A stretch of 64,000 nucleotides of DNA from Bacteroidota bacterium (GCA_016717725.1 JADKFA010000045.1:1-64000); one strand, 5' to 3'. Shown: positions 20,892 to 30,722, counted from the stretch's first letter. The notes: generated by a model not told the origin, from the letters alone. Translations and numbers: made by a program.

Positions 20892-20927
20892 TAAATCACT
20901 ATGAAAACCAATACTAACCATACGGCC

Positions 20928-23900
20928 ATGAAAAAACTGTTAACTCTCCTTGCAATGGCATTATTTGCCTTGCTTTTAACTCCACAAAGCAGCCAGGCTT
21001 CACATATGGCAGGTACTGATATTACTTATGAATACACTGGTACTCCAAACACTTATTTGGTGCGTGTAAAATATTATCGCGATTGCCTAGGAATCCCAGC
21101 TAGTGGATCAATTACGGTTTGTTGGTCTTCTGCTTCCTTAGGGTTAAGTGGATCAGAGCCTGCCCCTAAAATATCATTTACAGCAGTTCCGAACACCCCG
21201 TGTGTAACAGCGCCAGCAAATTGTCCAGGTGGAGTTGGTGATATTGAAGAACATATTTTCGAGGCTGTAATTACTTTACCTCAGCCAGCATCCGATTGGG
21301 TTTTCTCTTTCAGTGAATGCTGTCGAAACACTGCTATTTCAACCTTGGCTAATCCAGGAGGAATAAACATGTTCAATAGTTGTACTTTAGATAACATAAC
21401 AGCACCAACCAATTCATCTCCTTACTTCTTGAATTTAGCTTATACTCGTTTTTGCGTAGGTAATCAATTCTTTTATGATCAAGGTGCTATTGATGTTGAT
21501 GGCGATTCATTAGTTTTCTCGTTAGTATCTGCCGAAGGTGGTGGAGGTTGTCCCCCAAGCCCAGCCCCTGCTGCTTATGTAGCACCTTATTCTCCACAAA
21601 ACCCATGTGCTTCTTCCATTCCAATTACAATTAATTCGGCAACTGGAGTTATTAATTTCATTCCATCATTGGTTCAGGTAGCGGTAATTTGTGTGTTGGT
21701 GCGTGAGTACCGCAATGGAATTTTAATTGGACAGGTGAAACGTGATATTCAAATTAACATCGTTCCTGCTTGTAATCAAATTATACCTTCTTTTAATAAT
21801 GGTGTGTTAACTGCGGGTGGCGGCCAACTTCTTGCCAATTGTAACGACTATTCGGTAATCCTTCCTTTTGATACAAACTTCCAATGTGGGTCAGCTGTTC
21901 CCACTGATTTCCGTGCTGTCACTCCATTTGGAGTTCCTAATCCTCTAGTAAGTGTAACCCCTATCAATTGTACAAATGGTCAAACTGATTCTTTATTGGT
22001 TACTTTCTTAAATCCATTAACGGTTGGAGAAACTTTTGTTTGGGTGAAACGTGGATTTGATGGTAACACTTTACTCTCTGAGTGCGGTGCTGAAATTGCT
22101 GAGTTTGCTGATACCGTTCGAATTTTAGTGACGGATAATAGTGTTTGGGCTCCTGTAACAGATTCGGTGGGTTGTATCTTCAACAATTTTTCTGTTACCT
22201 TATCCGATAGTATTTATTGTTTCTCGGTGGCCAATGATGGTACCGATTTACAATTGGTGGATGGTAGTGGTAATAATTTCCCGATTGCTAATGCCTATGG
22301 TTATTGCAATCCGGGTGGTGCTAAAACGAATCAGTTATTAGTGAATATGGCGGGTAGTGCTTCTTCTACTGGACCATTATATTTACTTTTAAATAATAGT
22401 GGTGGCTCGGATGGAAACACCTTAGCAAACGATTGTGGTCGTTTCTTAACCAGCACCGATACACTTGCCATTTTCTTTGTTGATAATATAATTGTTGTGA
22501 ACTTAGGTTCCGATCAAAACATTTGCAGCTTCGATCCGATTCCAACTCTTGACTGTGGTTATCCTAATTTGAGCTACCAATGGTATGATCAAGCTGGAGC
22601 TATTGCTGGTGCGACCAGCCAAACGTATACGCCTACCGTTAGTGGTACGTATTCTGTATCTATTAACAATGGACCGGGTTGCACGGGCGCTGATACAATG
22701 ACATTAGTTATCATTCCTGCTCCTTCTGATAATTTAGGTGGTGATATCTCTCTTTGTGTGAATGACCCACTACCTACTTTAGATGCGGGTAATGCAGGAG
22801 CTACTTACCAATGGTATTTAAATAGTACTGCCATTGCTGGAGCCACTTCTCAAACGTATACTCCTTCTGGTTTAACTCCTGGAACTTATACATTCTCTGT
22901 TGAGGTAAATACTGGAAACGTAATTTGTATTGGTCTTTTTGATATTGTGATCACTACTACAAATGCATTTAACGTGAACATTAAGCAATCAAACTATTTG
23001 CGATATTGCTTCTGCTTATCCTTTATTGGATGCGGGGAACCCTGGCGCTCCATCTTATCAGTGGTTCTTAAATTCTTCTCCTATTGCAGGGGCTACTAGT
23101 CAAACCTACCAAACCATGCAAGCAGGTACTTACAGCGTGACGGTTGGAACGGGTACTTGTGCCGGAAACGGAAACATGGTGCTTACCGTAAATACAGCTC
23201 CTGTTGTTACATTAACCAACGCCACTATTTGTGACTACGATGCCATTCCAACATTAGATGCTGGAATCGTTAATAACGCAACGTATCAGTGGTTAAATGG
23301 TGGTACCGCTATTGGCGGCGCAACCAACTCTACATACACGCCTACTGCAGCTGGATCGTACAGTGTTGATGTTACCGTTCCTCCAGGTTGTACAGGTACT
23401 GGCAACATGACATTGACCATCAACGCTGCTCCTGTGTTATCGGTTCTGGATCAGGACATCTGTTCTGACGGACAAGCTATTTTAGATGCTGGTGTTTCGG
23501 GTGCTACTTATACTTGGTCCAATGGTGGAAACGCACAAACTATTTCTACGAATACTGCAGGAACCTATACGGTTGCTGTAAGCTTAAACAACTGTACTTC
23601 TACCGATACGGCTGTAGTAACAGTATACTATTATCCTGATGCTCCTATTGTAGCTTGTAATCCAGGTACTAGCCCTTATAAATTCGTTTATGTATGGACT
23701 GCGGTTAGTAATGCGGCAAGTTATGAAGTAAGTGAAGATGGTGGTGTTACTTGGATTCCAGCCAATACGCCTACAGGTCCTGAATCACATGGTGTAAATG
23801 TTACCATTCCAGATTTCACAGTGCGTGCTATTGGTAATGGTCTTTGTAAAATTGAGCTGCTTCTGAGCCTACAGCTTGTGAAGTTACCATTCCAAACATC

Positions 23901-24140
23901 TTTACTCCTAATGGTGATAGCCAAAACGAATTCTTCGAATTAGACAATATCGAACAGTATCCTAACAACACCGTACAAATCTTTAACCGTTGGGGTAAGG
24001 AAGTGTACAATGAAGGTGGTTACAATAACTCTACAAAGAAGTTCAATGGTAAAGATTTACCTGATGGTGTTTACTTCTACATCGTTGATTTAGGAAATGG
24101 TGTCAAAGCAAAAGCAGGTACCGTTACTATTAACCGATAA
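20928..24140 (+). CDS. T9SS type B surface protein, copy 2, two frame breaks
   Basis: Near-duplicate of the gene at 15486. Start set at 20928 (MKKLLTLLAMALFALLL) because it aligns with copy 1; an in-frame ATG at 20901 would add nine residues. Domain order is the same: SHMAGTDITYEYTG N-terminus, Ig-like repeats, type B sorting domain ending AKAGTVTINR. Breaks fall near 22975 (after TTTNAF) and 23855 (one G missing compared with copy 1). The first third differs visibly from copy 1; from about 16530/22000 onward the DNA is nearly identical, to just past the stop. It begins 36 bp after the membrane-protein gene, so it probably belongs to the sigma-factor operon. Confidence 0.82.
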
Positions 24141-24164
24141 ATAAAATTTATTGAATGTTTTAAT

Positions 24165-24197
24165 GAGGCTGTCTCGATTGAGGCAGCCTCTTTTTTT
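24165..24197 (+). terminator. Rho-independent terminator after surface protein copy 2
   Basis: GAGGCTGTCTC/GAGGCAGCCTC stem (one G-T pair) around GATT, followed by seven Ts. The left arm and the 24 bp between stop and stem match copy 1; loop and right arm differ. Confidence 0.88.
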
Positions 24198-24356
24198 GGA
24201 AGAAAATAAGGCTTTGGGATACTCTGATTTAGATGGAGTAACCGTTAAACAACCAAGTTCATTGCCTTCGTATTTATGTTTTATGCATTTTTGTAACGAA
24301 TCTGCGTAGAACATTATTTGAATCTCTACGTTAAAGACGACTCGAATCACGCATTT

Positions 24357-25313
24357 ATGAAAGTAACCGAACATCTACAAAAAGCAGCTGGTAAAACATT
24401 ATTCTCTATTGAAATACTTCCTCCTCTAAAAGGCAGAAGTATGAATGAAATTTTCCAAGGGATTGATCCCTTGCTTGAGTTTAACCCCAGTTTTATTGAT
24501 GTAACCTATCATCGTGAAGAGTACGTTTACAAAAAACGTCCGGATGGCTTTTTAGAGAAAAAATCGGTTCGAAAACGTCCAGGTACCGTTGGAATTTGTG
24601 CTGCCATCATGAATAAATATGGAATTGATGCTGTGCCTCACATTATTTGTGGAGGTTTTTCTAAAGATGAAACAGAAAATGCTTTAATTGATTTATCATT
24701 TTTAGGAATTGATAATGTGCTTGTGTTAAGAGGTGATTCCATCAAGACAGAAGGAAGTTTCGTTCCTGAACCTGATGGGAATGCGTACGCTATTGATTTA
24801 TTAGAGCAAGTGGTTTGTATGAATAATGGGAAATATTTGGATGACGATTTACAAGGAGTGGCGCCCACTAAATTTTGTATTGGTGTAGCTGGCTATCCAG
24901 AAAAGCATTTTGAAGCACCCAACATGCGCACCGATTTAAAATATTTAAAAGCGAAGGTGGATGCAGGAGCGGAATACATCGTGACACAAATGTTTTTTAA
25001 TAACGAAAAGTATTTTGAATTTGTAAAAGCTTGCCGTGAAATGGATATTAATATTCCCATTATTCCAGGCATTAAAGTGATTACAACAAAAAAACAATTA
25101 ACTGTTCTTCCTTCTATTTTTCACATCGATATTCCAGATGATTTGGAAGATGCGGTGGAAGCTACAAAGAAGAATGATGAGGTGAAAGAAGCTGGCATTG
25201 AGTGGACCATTCAACAATGCAAAGAACTAAAAGCTGCTGGTGTACCTTGCATCCATTTTTATACGATGGGTAATTCTGAGATTTGTAGACGAGTGGCTTC
25301 GCAGGTGTATTGA
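24357..25313 (+). CDS. metF: 5,10-methylenetetrahydrofolate reductase
   Basis: Reduces methylenetetrahydrofolate to 5-methyl-THF with FAD, feeding methionine synthesis. The 318-residue TIM-barrel enzyme reads FSIEILPPLKGRSMNEIF at the N-terminus (the catalytic Glu lies in SIEILPP) and FIDVTYHRE. It continues with IDNVLVLRGD, IGVAGYPEKH, GAEYIVTQMFFNN and the C-terminal PCIHFYTMG. ATG at 24357 is preferred to one 39 bp upstream because homology begins at KVTEHL. The frame is intact. It lies downstream of the terminator, so it is its own unit. Confidence 0.94.
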   Translation: MKVTEHLQKAAGKTLFSIEILPPLKGRSMNEIFQGIDPLLEFNPSFIDVTYHREEYVYKKRPDGFLEKKSVRKRPGTVGICAAIMNKYGIDAVPHIICGGFSKDETENALIDLSFLGIDNVLVLRGDSIKTEGSFVPEPDGNAYAIDLLEQVVCMNNGKYLDDDLQGVAPTKFCIGVAGYPEKHFEAPNMRTDLKYLKAKVDAGAEYIVTQMFFNNEKYFEFVKACREMDINIPIIPGIKVITTKKQLTVLPSIFHIDIPDDLEDAVEATKKNDEVKEAGIEWTIQQCKELKAAGVPCIHFYTMGNSEICRRVASQVY

Positions 25314-25317
25314 GGTT

Positions 25318-25430
25318 GAATGCTAGATGCTAGATACTGGATGCTAGATGTTAGATACTGGATGCTAGATGTTAGTCGCGAGGCTTCGCGATTAGATGTT
25401 GGTCGTGACGCTTCGCGATTAGATGCTTGC
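25318..25430. repeat. GCTAGAT/TACTGGAT array with TCGCGA-palindromes
   Basis: Immediately after metF: alternating GAATGCTAGATGCTAGATAC and TGGATGCTAGATGTTAG units. Then come two copies of GTCG(C/T)GA(G/C)GCTTCGCGATTAGATG. The TTCGCGATTA word also occurs at 28453-28464. One of the dispersed GCTAG arrays. Confidence 0.75.
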
Positions 25431-25527
25431 AGATCCCTAAATAAGGTTGACCGGTTTTAGACTAATTCATTTTTAAATCATATTACTTACCTAGATAAAA
25501 AAGGGTAAGGTTTCTAGCTCGAAAAAA

Positions 25528-26196
25528 TTAAGATTTACTCTTCCTCGGAATCCGAAGCACTAAACCAATAGTACCATCTAATCCCGATAACTTTAATTTA
25601 GCATCGATTTTGGAAAGGTCTTCTTTGTTGCTATTCTTGATATATTCCTTGAGCTTAAAATTGTGAGTATCTAATCCTAGATTAAAGTTCAATCCAACCA
25701 CATCACCCAAGTAAATTAATACGCCCGTGTTGAGTCGGATGCCTCCACCACTATACGTCCATTCCTCTTCTTTATATTCAATAGCATCATCGCTTTTCTC
25801 CTCCAGAACCAAGGAAGCAGTATGAATTCCAAATCCAGTATACCATCTAAAATTATCCTTATTTACGATAGTATATTCACCTGCAATACCAAAAACGAAG
25901 AAGCGATTACTTTTTCCCTCAGCACTATCACGTTCGTACACATAAGATCCAAATTTCATATCGAGTCCTAGGTTCCATCTCTCTGATAATTCATAGCGAA
26001 GCTCTAGTGGAAATTGAATAGATAAAGCTCCATCATCATTTTCGGTCGTAGTACCATTGTTATCCAATTTAAAATCAGCGTCGTAAATCGAAAACCCAAA
26101 CCCACCGCGAATCTGAAATTCCTTGTCGCGTTGGGCCATGACCTGGGTTGTCACGAGCAAACACAGAAACCCGCAAAATACTAGTATCCTCTTCAT
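25528..26196 (-). CDS. Outer-membrane beta-barrel protein, paralog A
   Basis: 222 residues with a signal peptide (MKRILVFCGFLCLLVTTQVMAQ) and alternating aromatic/glycine strands typical of small outer-membrane barrels (FQIRGGFGFSIYDAD, FPLELRYELSERWNLGLDM, FFVFGIAGEYTIV). It ends GLDGTIGLVLRIPRKSKS. Its closest relative is the gene at 26799, including the DNA just upstream, so the pair arose by tandem duplication. Substrate or role is unknown. No operon partner. Confidence 0.75.
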   Translation of the reverse strand: MKRILVFCGFLCLLVTTQVMAQRDKEFQIRGGFGFSIYDADFKLDNNGTTTENDDGALSIQFPLELRYELSERWNLGLDMKFGSYVYERDSAEGKSNRFFVFGIAGEYTIVNKDNFRWYTGFGIHTASLVLEEKSDDAIEYKEEEWTYSGGGIRLNTGVLIYLGDVVGLNFNLGLDTHNFKLKEYIKNSNKEDLSKIDAKLKLSGLDGTIGLVLRIPRKSKS

Positions 26197-26335
26197 AATT
26201 GTGATTATTGAACTGCGAAATTAAATATTTATTGTTGCAAAAATGAATCAAATCGCTCTTTAAACATTCAAAATCAATGAATAGATAATAATTTAACATA
26301 AGGCTATTGGGATTGGCTTCTAGGAAGTAATACCG
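26197..26335. repeat. Duplicated upstream region of barrel paralog A
   Basis: Matches 27462-27600 (upstream of paralog B). The shared text CATTCAAAATCAATGAATAG, then ATAATAATTTAACAT and GGATTGGCTTCTAGGAAGTAA, is nearly unchanged. It marks one end of the duplication unit. Confidence 0.8.
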
Positions 26336-26369
26336 ACGCTACTTAAATAGTTCAACCCCTTAAAAACAA

Positions 26370-26792
26370 GTCTTTGTAGCTGATAGTAATTACACAACTA
26401 TTTATTTAGGAAATTTTTTTGATGCACAAAATACAGATACACTATTTTCTACTGGTCAAGGAGCCTATTATTATATAGACGATGTATGTCTTTCGACCGA
26501 TTCAAATTATTGTGAAACAATATTAAGTCTTGGACAAAATTCAGAAACGAATTTTTCAATTTAGCCAAATCCATCTCAGTAAACTCTCAGCATCGATGTG
26601 GGCGACGCTCATCTAAATATCTTTCAACTTTCAATAAAAATATTTACTGTGGATGGGGAATGTCTTTTAACGAAGAATTATAAAAAGAAGGAAAATATTT
26701 CTTTTGACATCAGGACTTTTGCCAACGGAATTTATTTTATTGAAATTTCTTCAGCGGATAGCAGGATGATCAAAAAGTTTATTAAAAATTAG
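26370..26792 (+). pseudogene. C-terminal remnant of a T9SS type A protein
   Basis: Open only in pieces: YTTIYLGNFFDAQNTDT, TGQGAYYYIDDVCLSTDSNY and then, after a stop, a sorting-domain end (FQLSIKIFTVDGECLLTK, FDIRTFANGIYFIEI, KKFIKN). The first part resembles the last strands of a cell-surface domain often found in OmpA-family or T9SS proteins. No start or signal peptide is visible. It lies between the duplicated barrel genes, opposite in strand, and is probably the tail of a gene lost during the duplication. Confidence 0.6.
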
Positions 26793-26798
26793 ATGGCC

Positions 26799-27461
26799 CT
26801 ATTTGCGCTTTCTCGGAATTCGAAGCACCAATCCAATAGTCCCATCTAATCCCGATATCTTTAATTTTCCGTCGATTTTGGACATGTCTTGCTTCGTTCC
26901 ATTTTGTACGTATTCGTCGAGGGTTAAATTGTGGGTGTCATATCCCAGATTAAAGTTAAATCCGCCTACTTCGCCTATGTAAAGTAATACACCCGTGTTA
27001 ATTCGCATACCACCACCGCGATAAGTCCATTCCTCTTTTTCAATAGAAGCATACTCATTCGTCTCTTCGAGGACTAGGCTTGCTGTATGAAGTCCGAGAC
27101 CGGCATACCATCTAAAATAATCGTCGTTTAAGATGTTATATTCGCCAGCAATACCAAAAACGAAGAAGCGATTACTATTTCCTTCGGTGACATCATTTTC
27201 ATACAAATAAGTTCCAAACTCCGTATCGAGTCCGACGTTCCATCGCTCCGTCAATTCATAGCGAAATTCTAAGGGGAACTGTAGCGACAAGGCACCATTG
27301 TTATCTTCCATTTTCTCGATTCCATAATTCACCATACTTTCAGCGTAGTAAATCGAAAAACCAATTCCACCACGAATCTGAAATTCCTTGTCGCGTTGGG
27401 CCTTCGCTTGGGTACCTATGATCAATAACAGAATCCCGCAAAGTATTAGTACCCTCTTCAT
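26799..27461 (-). CDS. Outer-membrane beta-barrel protein, paralog B
   Basis: 220 residues, signal peptide MKRVLILCGILLLIIGTQAKAQ. It aligns with paralog A along its whole length (RDKEFQIRGG, SNRFFVFGIAGEY, GLDGTIGLVLRIPRKRK); divergence is mostly in predicted loops (ESMVNYGIEKMED against DFKLDNNGTTTEN). Intact. The duplicated upstream DNA suggests both copies kept the same promoter. Function unknown; an outer-membrane location is inferred from the fold pattern. Confidence 0.75.
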   Translation of the reverse strand: MKRVLILCGILLLIIGTQAKAQRDKEFQIRGGIGFSIYYAESMVNYGIEKMEDNNGALSLQFPLEFRYELTERWNVGLDTEFGTYLYENDVTEGNSNRFFVFGIAGEYNILNDDYFRWYAGLGLHTASLVLEETNEYASIEKEEWTYRGGGMRINTGVLLYIGEVGGFNFNLGYDTHNLTLDEYVQNGTKQDMSKIDGKLKISGLDGTIGLVLRIPRKRK

Positions 27462-27592
27462 AATTATGATAATTGAACTGCAAAATTAAGTATTTATTGC
27501 AGATCTCCTTCACCTAAAAGCTCATTAAACATTCAAAATCAATGAATAGATAATAATTTAACATTGGGCTATTAGGATTGGCTTCTAGGAAG

Positions 27593-27600
27593 TAACTTTG
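27593..27600 (+). promoter_or_regulatory. -7 element of purQ
   Basis: TAACTTTG, an exact TAnnTTTG match, 19 bp before the purQ ATG. A TTAG 17 bp upstream may act as a weak -33 element. The site lies at the end of the duplicated barrel-upstream DNA; the other copy reads TAATACCG here and has lost the match. Confidence 0.5.
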
Positions 27601-27619
27601 CAGGATAAATCAGAAAAAA

Positions 27620-28312
27620 ATGAAATTTGGTGTTGTCATCTTCCCAGGCTCTAATTGCGATAGAGATTTAATTCATGTAGTTAAAAATAACATGAAAAGT
27701 GAAGTGGTGGAATTATGGCATAAGGATCACAACTTACAAGACTGTGATTTTATTTTATTGCCCGGTGGATTTTCGTACGGCGATTATTTACGTAGCGGTG
27801 CCATTGCTCGTTTTTCTCCATTGATGCAAGAGATTATTGAGTTTGCTGATAAAGGTGGATTTGTTTTTGGTATTTGCAACGGATTTCAAATTTTAACAGA
27901 GTCGCATTTATTACCTGGCGCTTTGTTGAGTAACGATAATCATCAATTCGTTTGCAAGAATGTTAACATTCGTTGTGAGACGGATGAATCGGTGATCACT
28001 TCAAAATTTAAAATTGGAAAAACTATTCAAATTCCGATTGCGCATGGAGAAGGAAGATTTTATTGTGACGAACCTACATTAACTGAGATCAATAAAAACA
28101 ATCAGGTATTGTTTCGTTATTGCGATGCCGATGGTAACGTCACGAAAGAAAGCAATCCGAATGGAGCCATTGAAAACATCGCGGGTATTTGCAACCGCAA
28201 CCGAAATGTTTTTGGAATGATGCCACATCCGGAGAGAGCAAGCGATGCGGTGCTGGGAAACACGGATGGGAAAATGATTTTTGATTCGATCTTGAATACG
28301 GTTCTAGCGTAG
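27620..28312 (+). CDS. purQ: Phosphoribosylformylglycinamidine synthase, glutaminase subunit (PurQ)
   Basis: Supplies ammonia from glutamine to PurL for the fourth purine step. A complete class I glutamine amidotransferase of 230 residues: VVIFPGSNCDRD at the N-terminus, LLPGGFSYGDYLR, nucleophile Cys in FGICNGFQIL, and the His-Glu pair in MMPHPERASD. The separate small subunit implies a split PurS/PurQ/PurL enzyme, whose other parts are not in this window. The start follows a good -7 element. Another purine gene, purD, is 21 kb away. Confidence 0.95.
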   Translation: MKFGVVIFPGSNCDRDLIHVVKNNMKSEVVELWHKDHNLQDCDFILLPGGFSYGDYLRSGAIARFSPLMQEIIEFADKGGFVFGICNGFQILTESHLLPGALLSNDNHQFVCKNVNIRCETDESVITSKFKIGKTIQIPIAHGEGRFYCDEPTLTEINKNNQVLFRYCDADGNVTKESNPNGAIENIAGICNRNRNVFGMMPHPERASDAVLGNTDGKMIFDSILNTVLA

Positions 28313-28370
28313 TTTCTTTTCGAAAGAAATTTAAGGAGTATTATAATTTACGTTTCGTTATGGAGGTTGA

Positions 28371-28651
28371 GCTGCTAGCTGCTAGCCTCTAGCTGCTAGA
28401 TTTTTTGATTACAATCAAATCCCGAAGGGATGACATGATTATAGTCGCGAAGCTTCGCGATTAATGATTTGCAATTTTTCGTAGCAAATAATTTCACCCC
28501 TTCGGGGTTTTGGTATTTTTAATTGTATGCTTTTCTATAATAATTTCACCCCTTCGGGGTTAGTTATTTAGAATTGATAATAATTTTTGCCAGAAACTAG
28601 TAATCAGAATCCCGCATCCAAAATCTAGCTAGAGGCTAGAAGCTAGCAGCT
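28371..28651. repeat. Repeat island bounded by inverted GCTAG arrays
   Basis: The gap between convergent purQ and nadD is almost all repeats. Left arm (28371-28400) is GCTGCTAGCTGCTAGCC then TCTAGCTGCTAGA; the right arm (28624-28651) is its inverted variant. Inside are CCCGAAGGGATGACATG (28421-28437, inverse of 13093-13111) and TCGCGAAGCTTCGCGATTA (28446-28464). Two copies of ATTTCACCCCTTCGGGGTT lie near 28490 and 28543. The right arm touches the nadD stop codon. No gene is present. Confidence 0.8.
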
Positions 28652-29225
28652 ATTTTCGATAAAAATTCATTTCATCAATATAATCAGCAACGGTTTCGGG
28701 CATCATGTAGCTTACGTCTTTTCCTTCCTTGATGGATTTACGAATGAAGGAAGATGATAGTTCCATTTGCGGTGCATCGATCCATTTCACGCGCGGATGA
28801 TTTTTTAAATCGCCTCCGTCGTGATTTGTTCGAGGGTAAATATAAATATCGTGATGCTCTAAAATCAATTCAAAATTTTTCCACTTGTGTAAATTCTCTA
28901 AATTATCGGCGCCCATAATGAGCGAAAATTCATGCTTCGGATATTTATCTTGCAAGTAAGCAAGCGTAACAACGGTGTACGATGGACGCGCTAATTCAAA
29001 TTCAATTTTCGAAGCTTTTAATTTTTTATTGCTGCCGATACCGAGTTCTACTAAATGAAAGCGATGATAGTCTTGTAATAATGTGCCTGCAGGCTTTAGG
29101 GGATTATGCGGCGATACCACCATCCACACTTGCTTCAAATCACTAAACTCAGCCATGTATCCCGCAATCACTAAATGCCCACTGTGAATGGGATTAAAAG
29201 AGCCGAAGTAAAGTCCGATTTTCAT
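28650..29225 (-). CDS. nadD: Nicotinate-nucleotide adenylyltransferase
   Basis: Transfers AMP to nicotinate mononucleotide in NAD synthesis. 191 residues with the nucleotidyltransferase motif GSFNPIHSGHLVIA (residues ~9-22) and WMVVSPHNPLKP. Also present are SLIMGADNLENLHKWKNFEL and the C-terminal SSSFIRKSIKEGKDVSYMMP. Third in a tight run yicC-gmk-nadD (16 bp after gmk). The stop codon lies at the edge of the repeat island. Confidence 0.94.
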   Translation of the reverse strand: MKIGLYFGSFNPIHSGHLVIAGYMAEFSDLKQVWMVVSPHNPLKPAGTLLQDYHRFHLVELGIGSNKKLKASKIEFELARPSYTVVTLAYLQDKYPKHEFSLIMGADNLENLHKWKNFELILEHHDIYIYPRTNHDGGDLKNHPRVKWIDAPQMELSSSFIRKSIKEGKDVSYMMPETVADYIDEMNFYRK

Positions 29226-29241
29226 TTGATGAACTTATCAA

Positions 29242-29853
29242 TTATGTTTCCTCATCTGGTTCGGGAATAACGTCTTCTAAAAAGTCCCTCACTACTTTTA
29301 CTGCATCCGATTTCGCATCCTCTAAAACGGAATTCACAATTACATGATCGAAGCGAAAGGCATAATTCATTTCCTTTTCTGCTTTATCTAATCGTTTAAA
29401 TAGTGAATCTTCCGACTCCGTAGCTCTTGCTACTAACCGTTTATGCAAATCATCAACTGAAGGAGGCATCACAAAAACGTCGAGTAATTGTCGACCAAAT
29501 TGTTTTCGGATTTGCAAACCACCTTCCACATCCACATCAAAAATAGCTACATAACCATCATTTAAAATCCGTTCAACTTCCTTTTTTAGCGTTCCATAAA
29601 AACGATCTTTATATACTTCTTCCCACTCTAAAAATTCATCATTTTTAATTTTAGCTTTAAACTCATCTACACTCAAAAAATAATAATCCTTTTCATGTAC
29701 TTCATTTGGTCTTTTCTCCCGCGTTGTTGCCGACACACTAAAGCGCATCATCGGAAACTGTTCCATCAAGTGATGAACGATTGTTGTTTTTCCGCTCCCA
29801 CTCGGACCGCAAAACAGCACCAGCTTATGAAGAAAGTTAGGGTTCGTTTTCAA
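29242..29853 (-). CDS. gmk: Guanylate kinase
   Basis: Phosphorylates GMP to GDP. 203 residues: P-loop GPSGSGKTT at residues 16-24, the GMP-binding part FSVSATTREKRPNEVHEKDYYF, and VAIFDVDVEGGLQIRKQF. Its ATG overlaps the yicC stop by 4 bp, so translation is probably coupled. The pairing with yicC is common across bacteria. Confidence 0.95.
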   Translation of the reverse strand: MKTNPNFLHKLVLFCGPSGSGKTTIVHHLMEQFPMMRFSVSATTREKRPNEVHEKDYYFLSVDEFKAKIKNDEFLEWEEVYKDRFYGTLKKEVERILNDGYVAIFDVDVEGGLQIRKQFGRQLLDVFVMPPSVDDLHKRLVARATESEDSLFKRLDKAEKEMNYAFRFDHVIVNSVLEDAKSDAVKVVRDFLEDVIPEPDEET

Positions 29854-30722
29854 AGTACGTTCGCCAATTGTTCTTTTAACTTTTCCAATTCATCTTTCAT
29901 TTCAACTACGATGCGTTGCATGGGTGCATCATTCGCTTTAGCGCCGATGGTATTAATTTCTCTTCCTATTTCTTGGGTGATGAATCCCAATTTTTTTCCG
30001 TTGGCTTCGGGATTAGCAATAGTCTGCACAAAATATTCGCAATGACTACGCAAGCGAACTTTCTCCTCGCTGATGTCTAACTTCTCAATATAATAAATCA
30101 ACTCTTGTTCAAAACGATTTCGGTCGATGGACGTTTGCTCAATCAGTTCATTGATTGCTTTACTAATTTTAGCACGTACACCTTCTACTCTCTTTGTCTC
30201 GAATTCCTCTAATTGAGGAATGCAATTAGAGATGGTATCAACACGCATAGTAATATCCTTACTCAATGCAGCACCTTCATTATCACGAAAAGCATTGAAG
30301 CGATCGAGAGCAGCGTTAATCACCACCTTCAATTCTTTCCATTGGTCTTCATCCGATTCTTGACGTTCGGCATTCATCACCGCAGGAAGTTTTAAAATAC
30401 AGTCGAGCAAATTGACATCATTCAAATTATATTCCTTTCCCAACGCAGAAAGTTCTTCGTAATAGGCATTAAAAATTTCCTTATTTACTGAACTACGTTT
30501 AGCGAGTTCATTGCTTTCAAATGAAATGCTCAAATCGGCTTTTCCTCTTTCCAGTTGCTTACTTAAATCGGAACGGAGTTCCAATTCACGATCACGAAAC
30601 TGCATGGGCATCCGAAGATTTAATTCCAGAAATTTACTGTTGAGAGATCGGATTTCTACTGTAACGTTTTGGTTTCCTACGAGACCTTTGGCGTTACCGT
30701 AGCCTGTCATTGATCGTACCAT
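29850..30722 (-). CDS. yicC: YicC family protein (stress-induced endoribonuclease family)
   Basis: 290 residues starting MVRSMTGYGNAKG, the hallmark of the family, and ending with the conserved DUF1732-type part (GKKLGFITQEIGREINTIGA then KANDAPMQRIVVEMKDELEK). YicC proteins have been linked to RNA turnover and stationary-phase growth; the exact role here is unknown. First gene of the yicC-gmk-nadD operon. Confidence 0.9.
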   Translation of the reverse strand: MVRSMTGYGNAKGLVGNQNVTVEIRSLNSKFLELNLRMPMQFRDRELELRSDLSKQLERGKADLSISFESNELAKRSSVNKEIFNAYYEELSALGKEYNLNDVNLLDCILKLPAVMNAERQESDEDQWKELKVVINAALDRFNAFRDNEGAALSKDITMRVDTISNCIPQLEEFETKRVEGVRAKISKAINELIEQTSIDRNRFEQELIYYIEKLDISEEKVRLRSHCEYFVQTIANPEANGKKLGFITQEIGREINTIGAKANDAPMQRIVVEMKDELEKLKEQLANVL

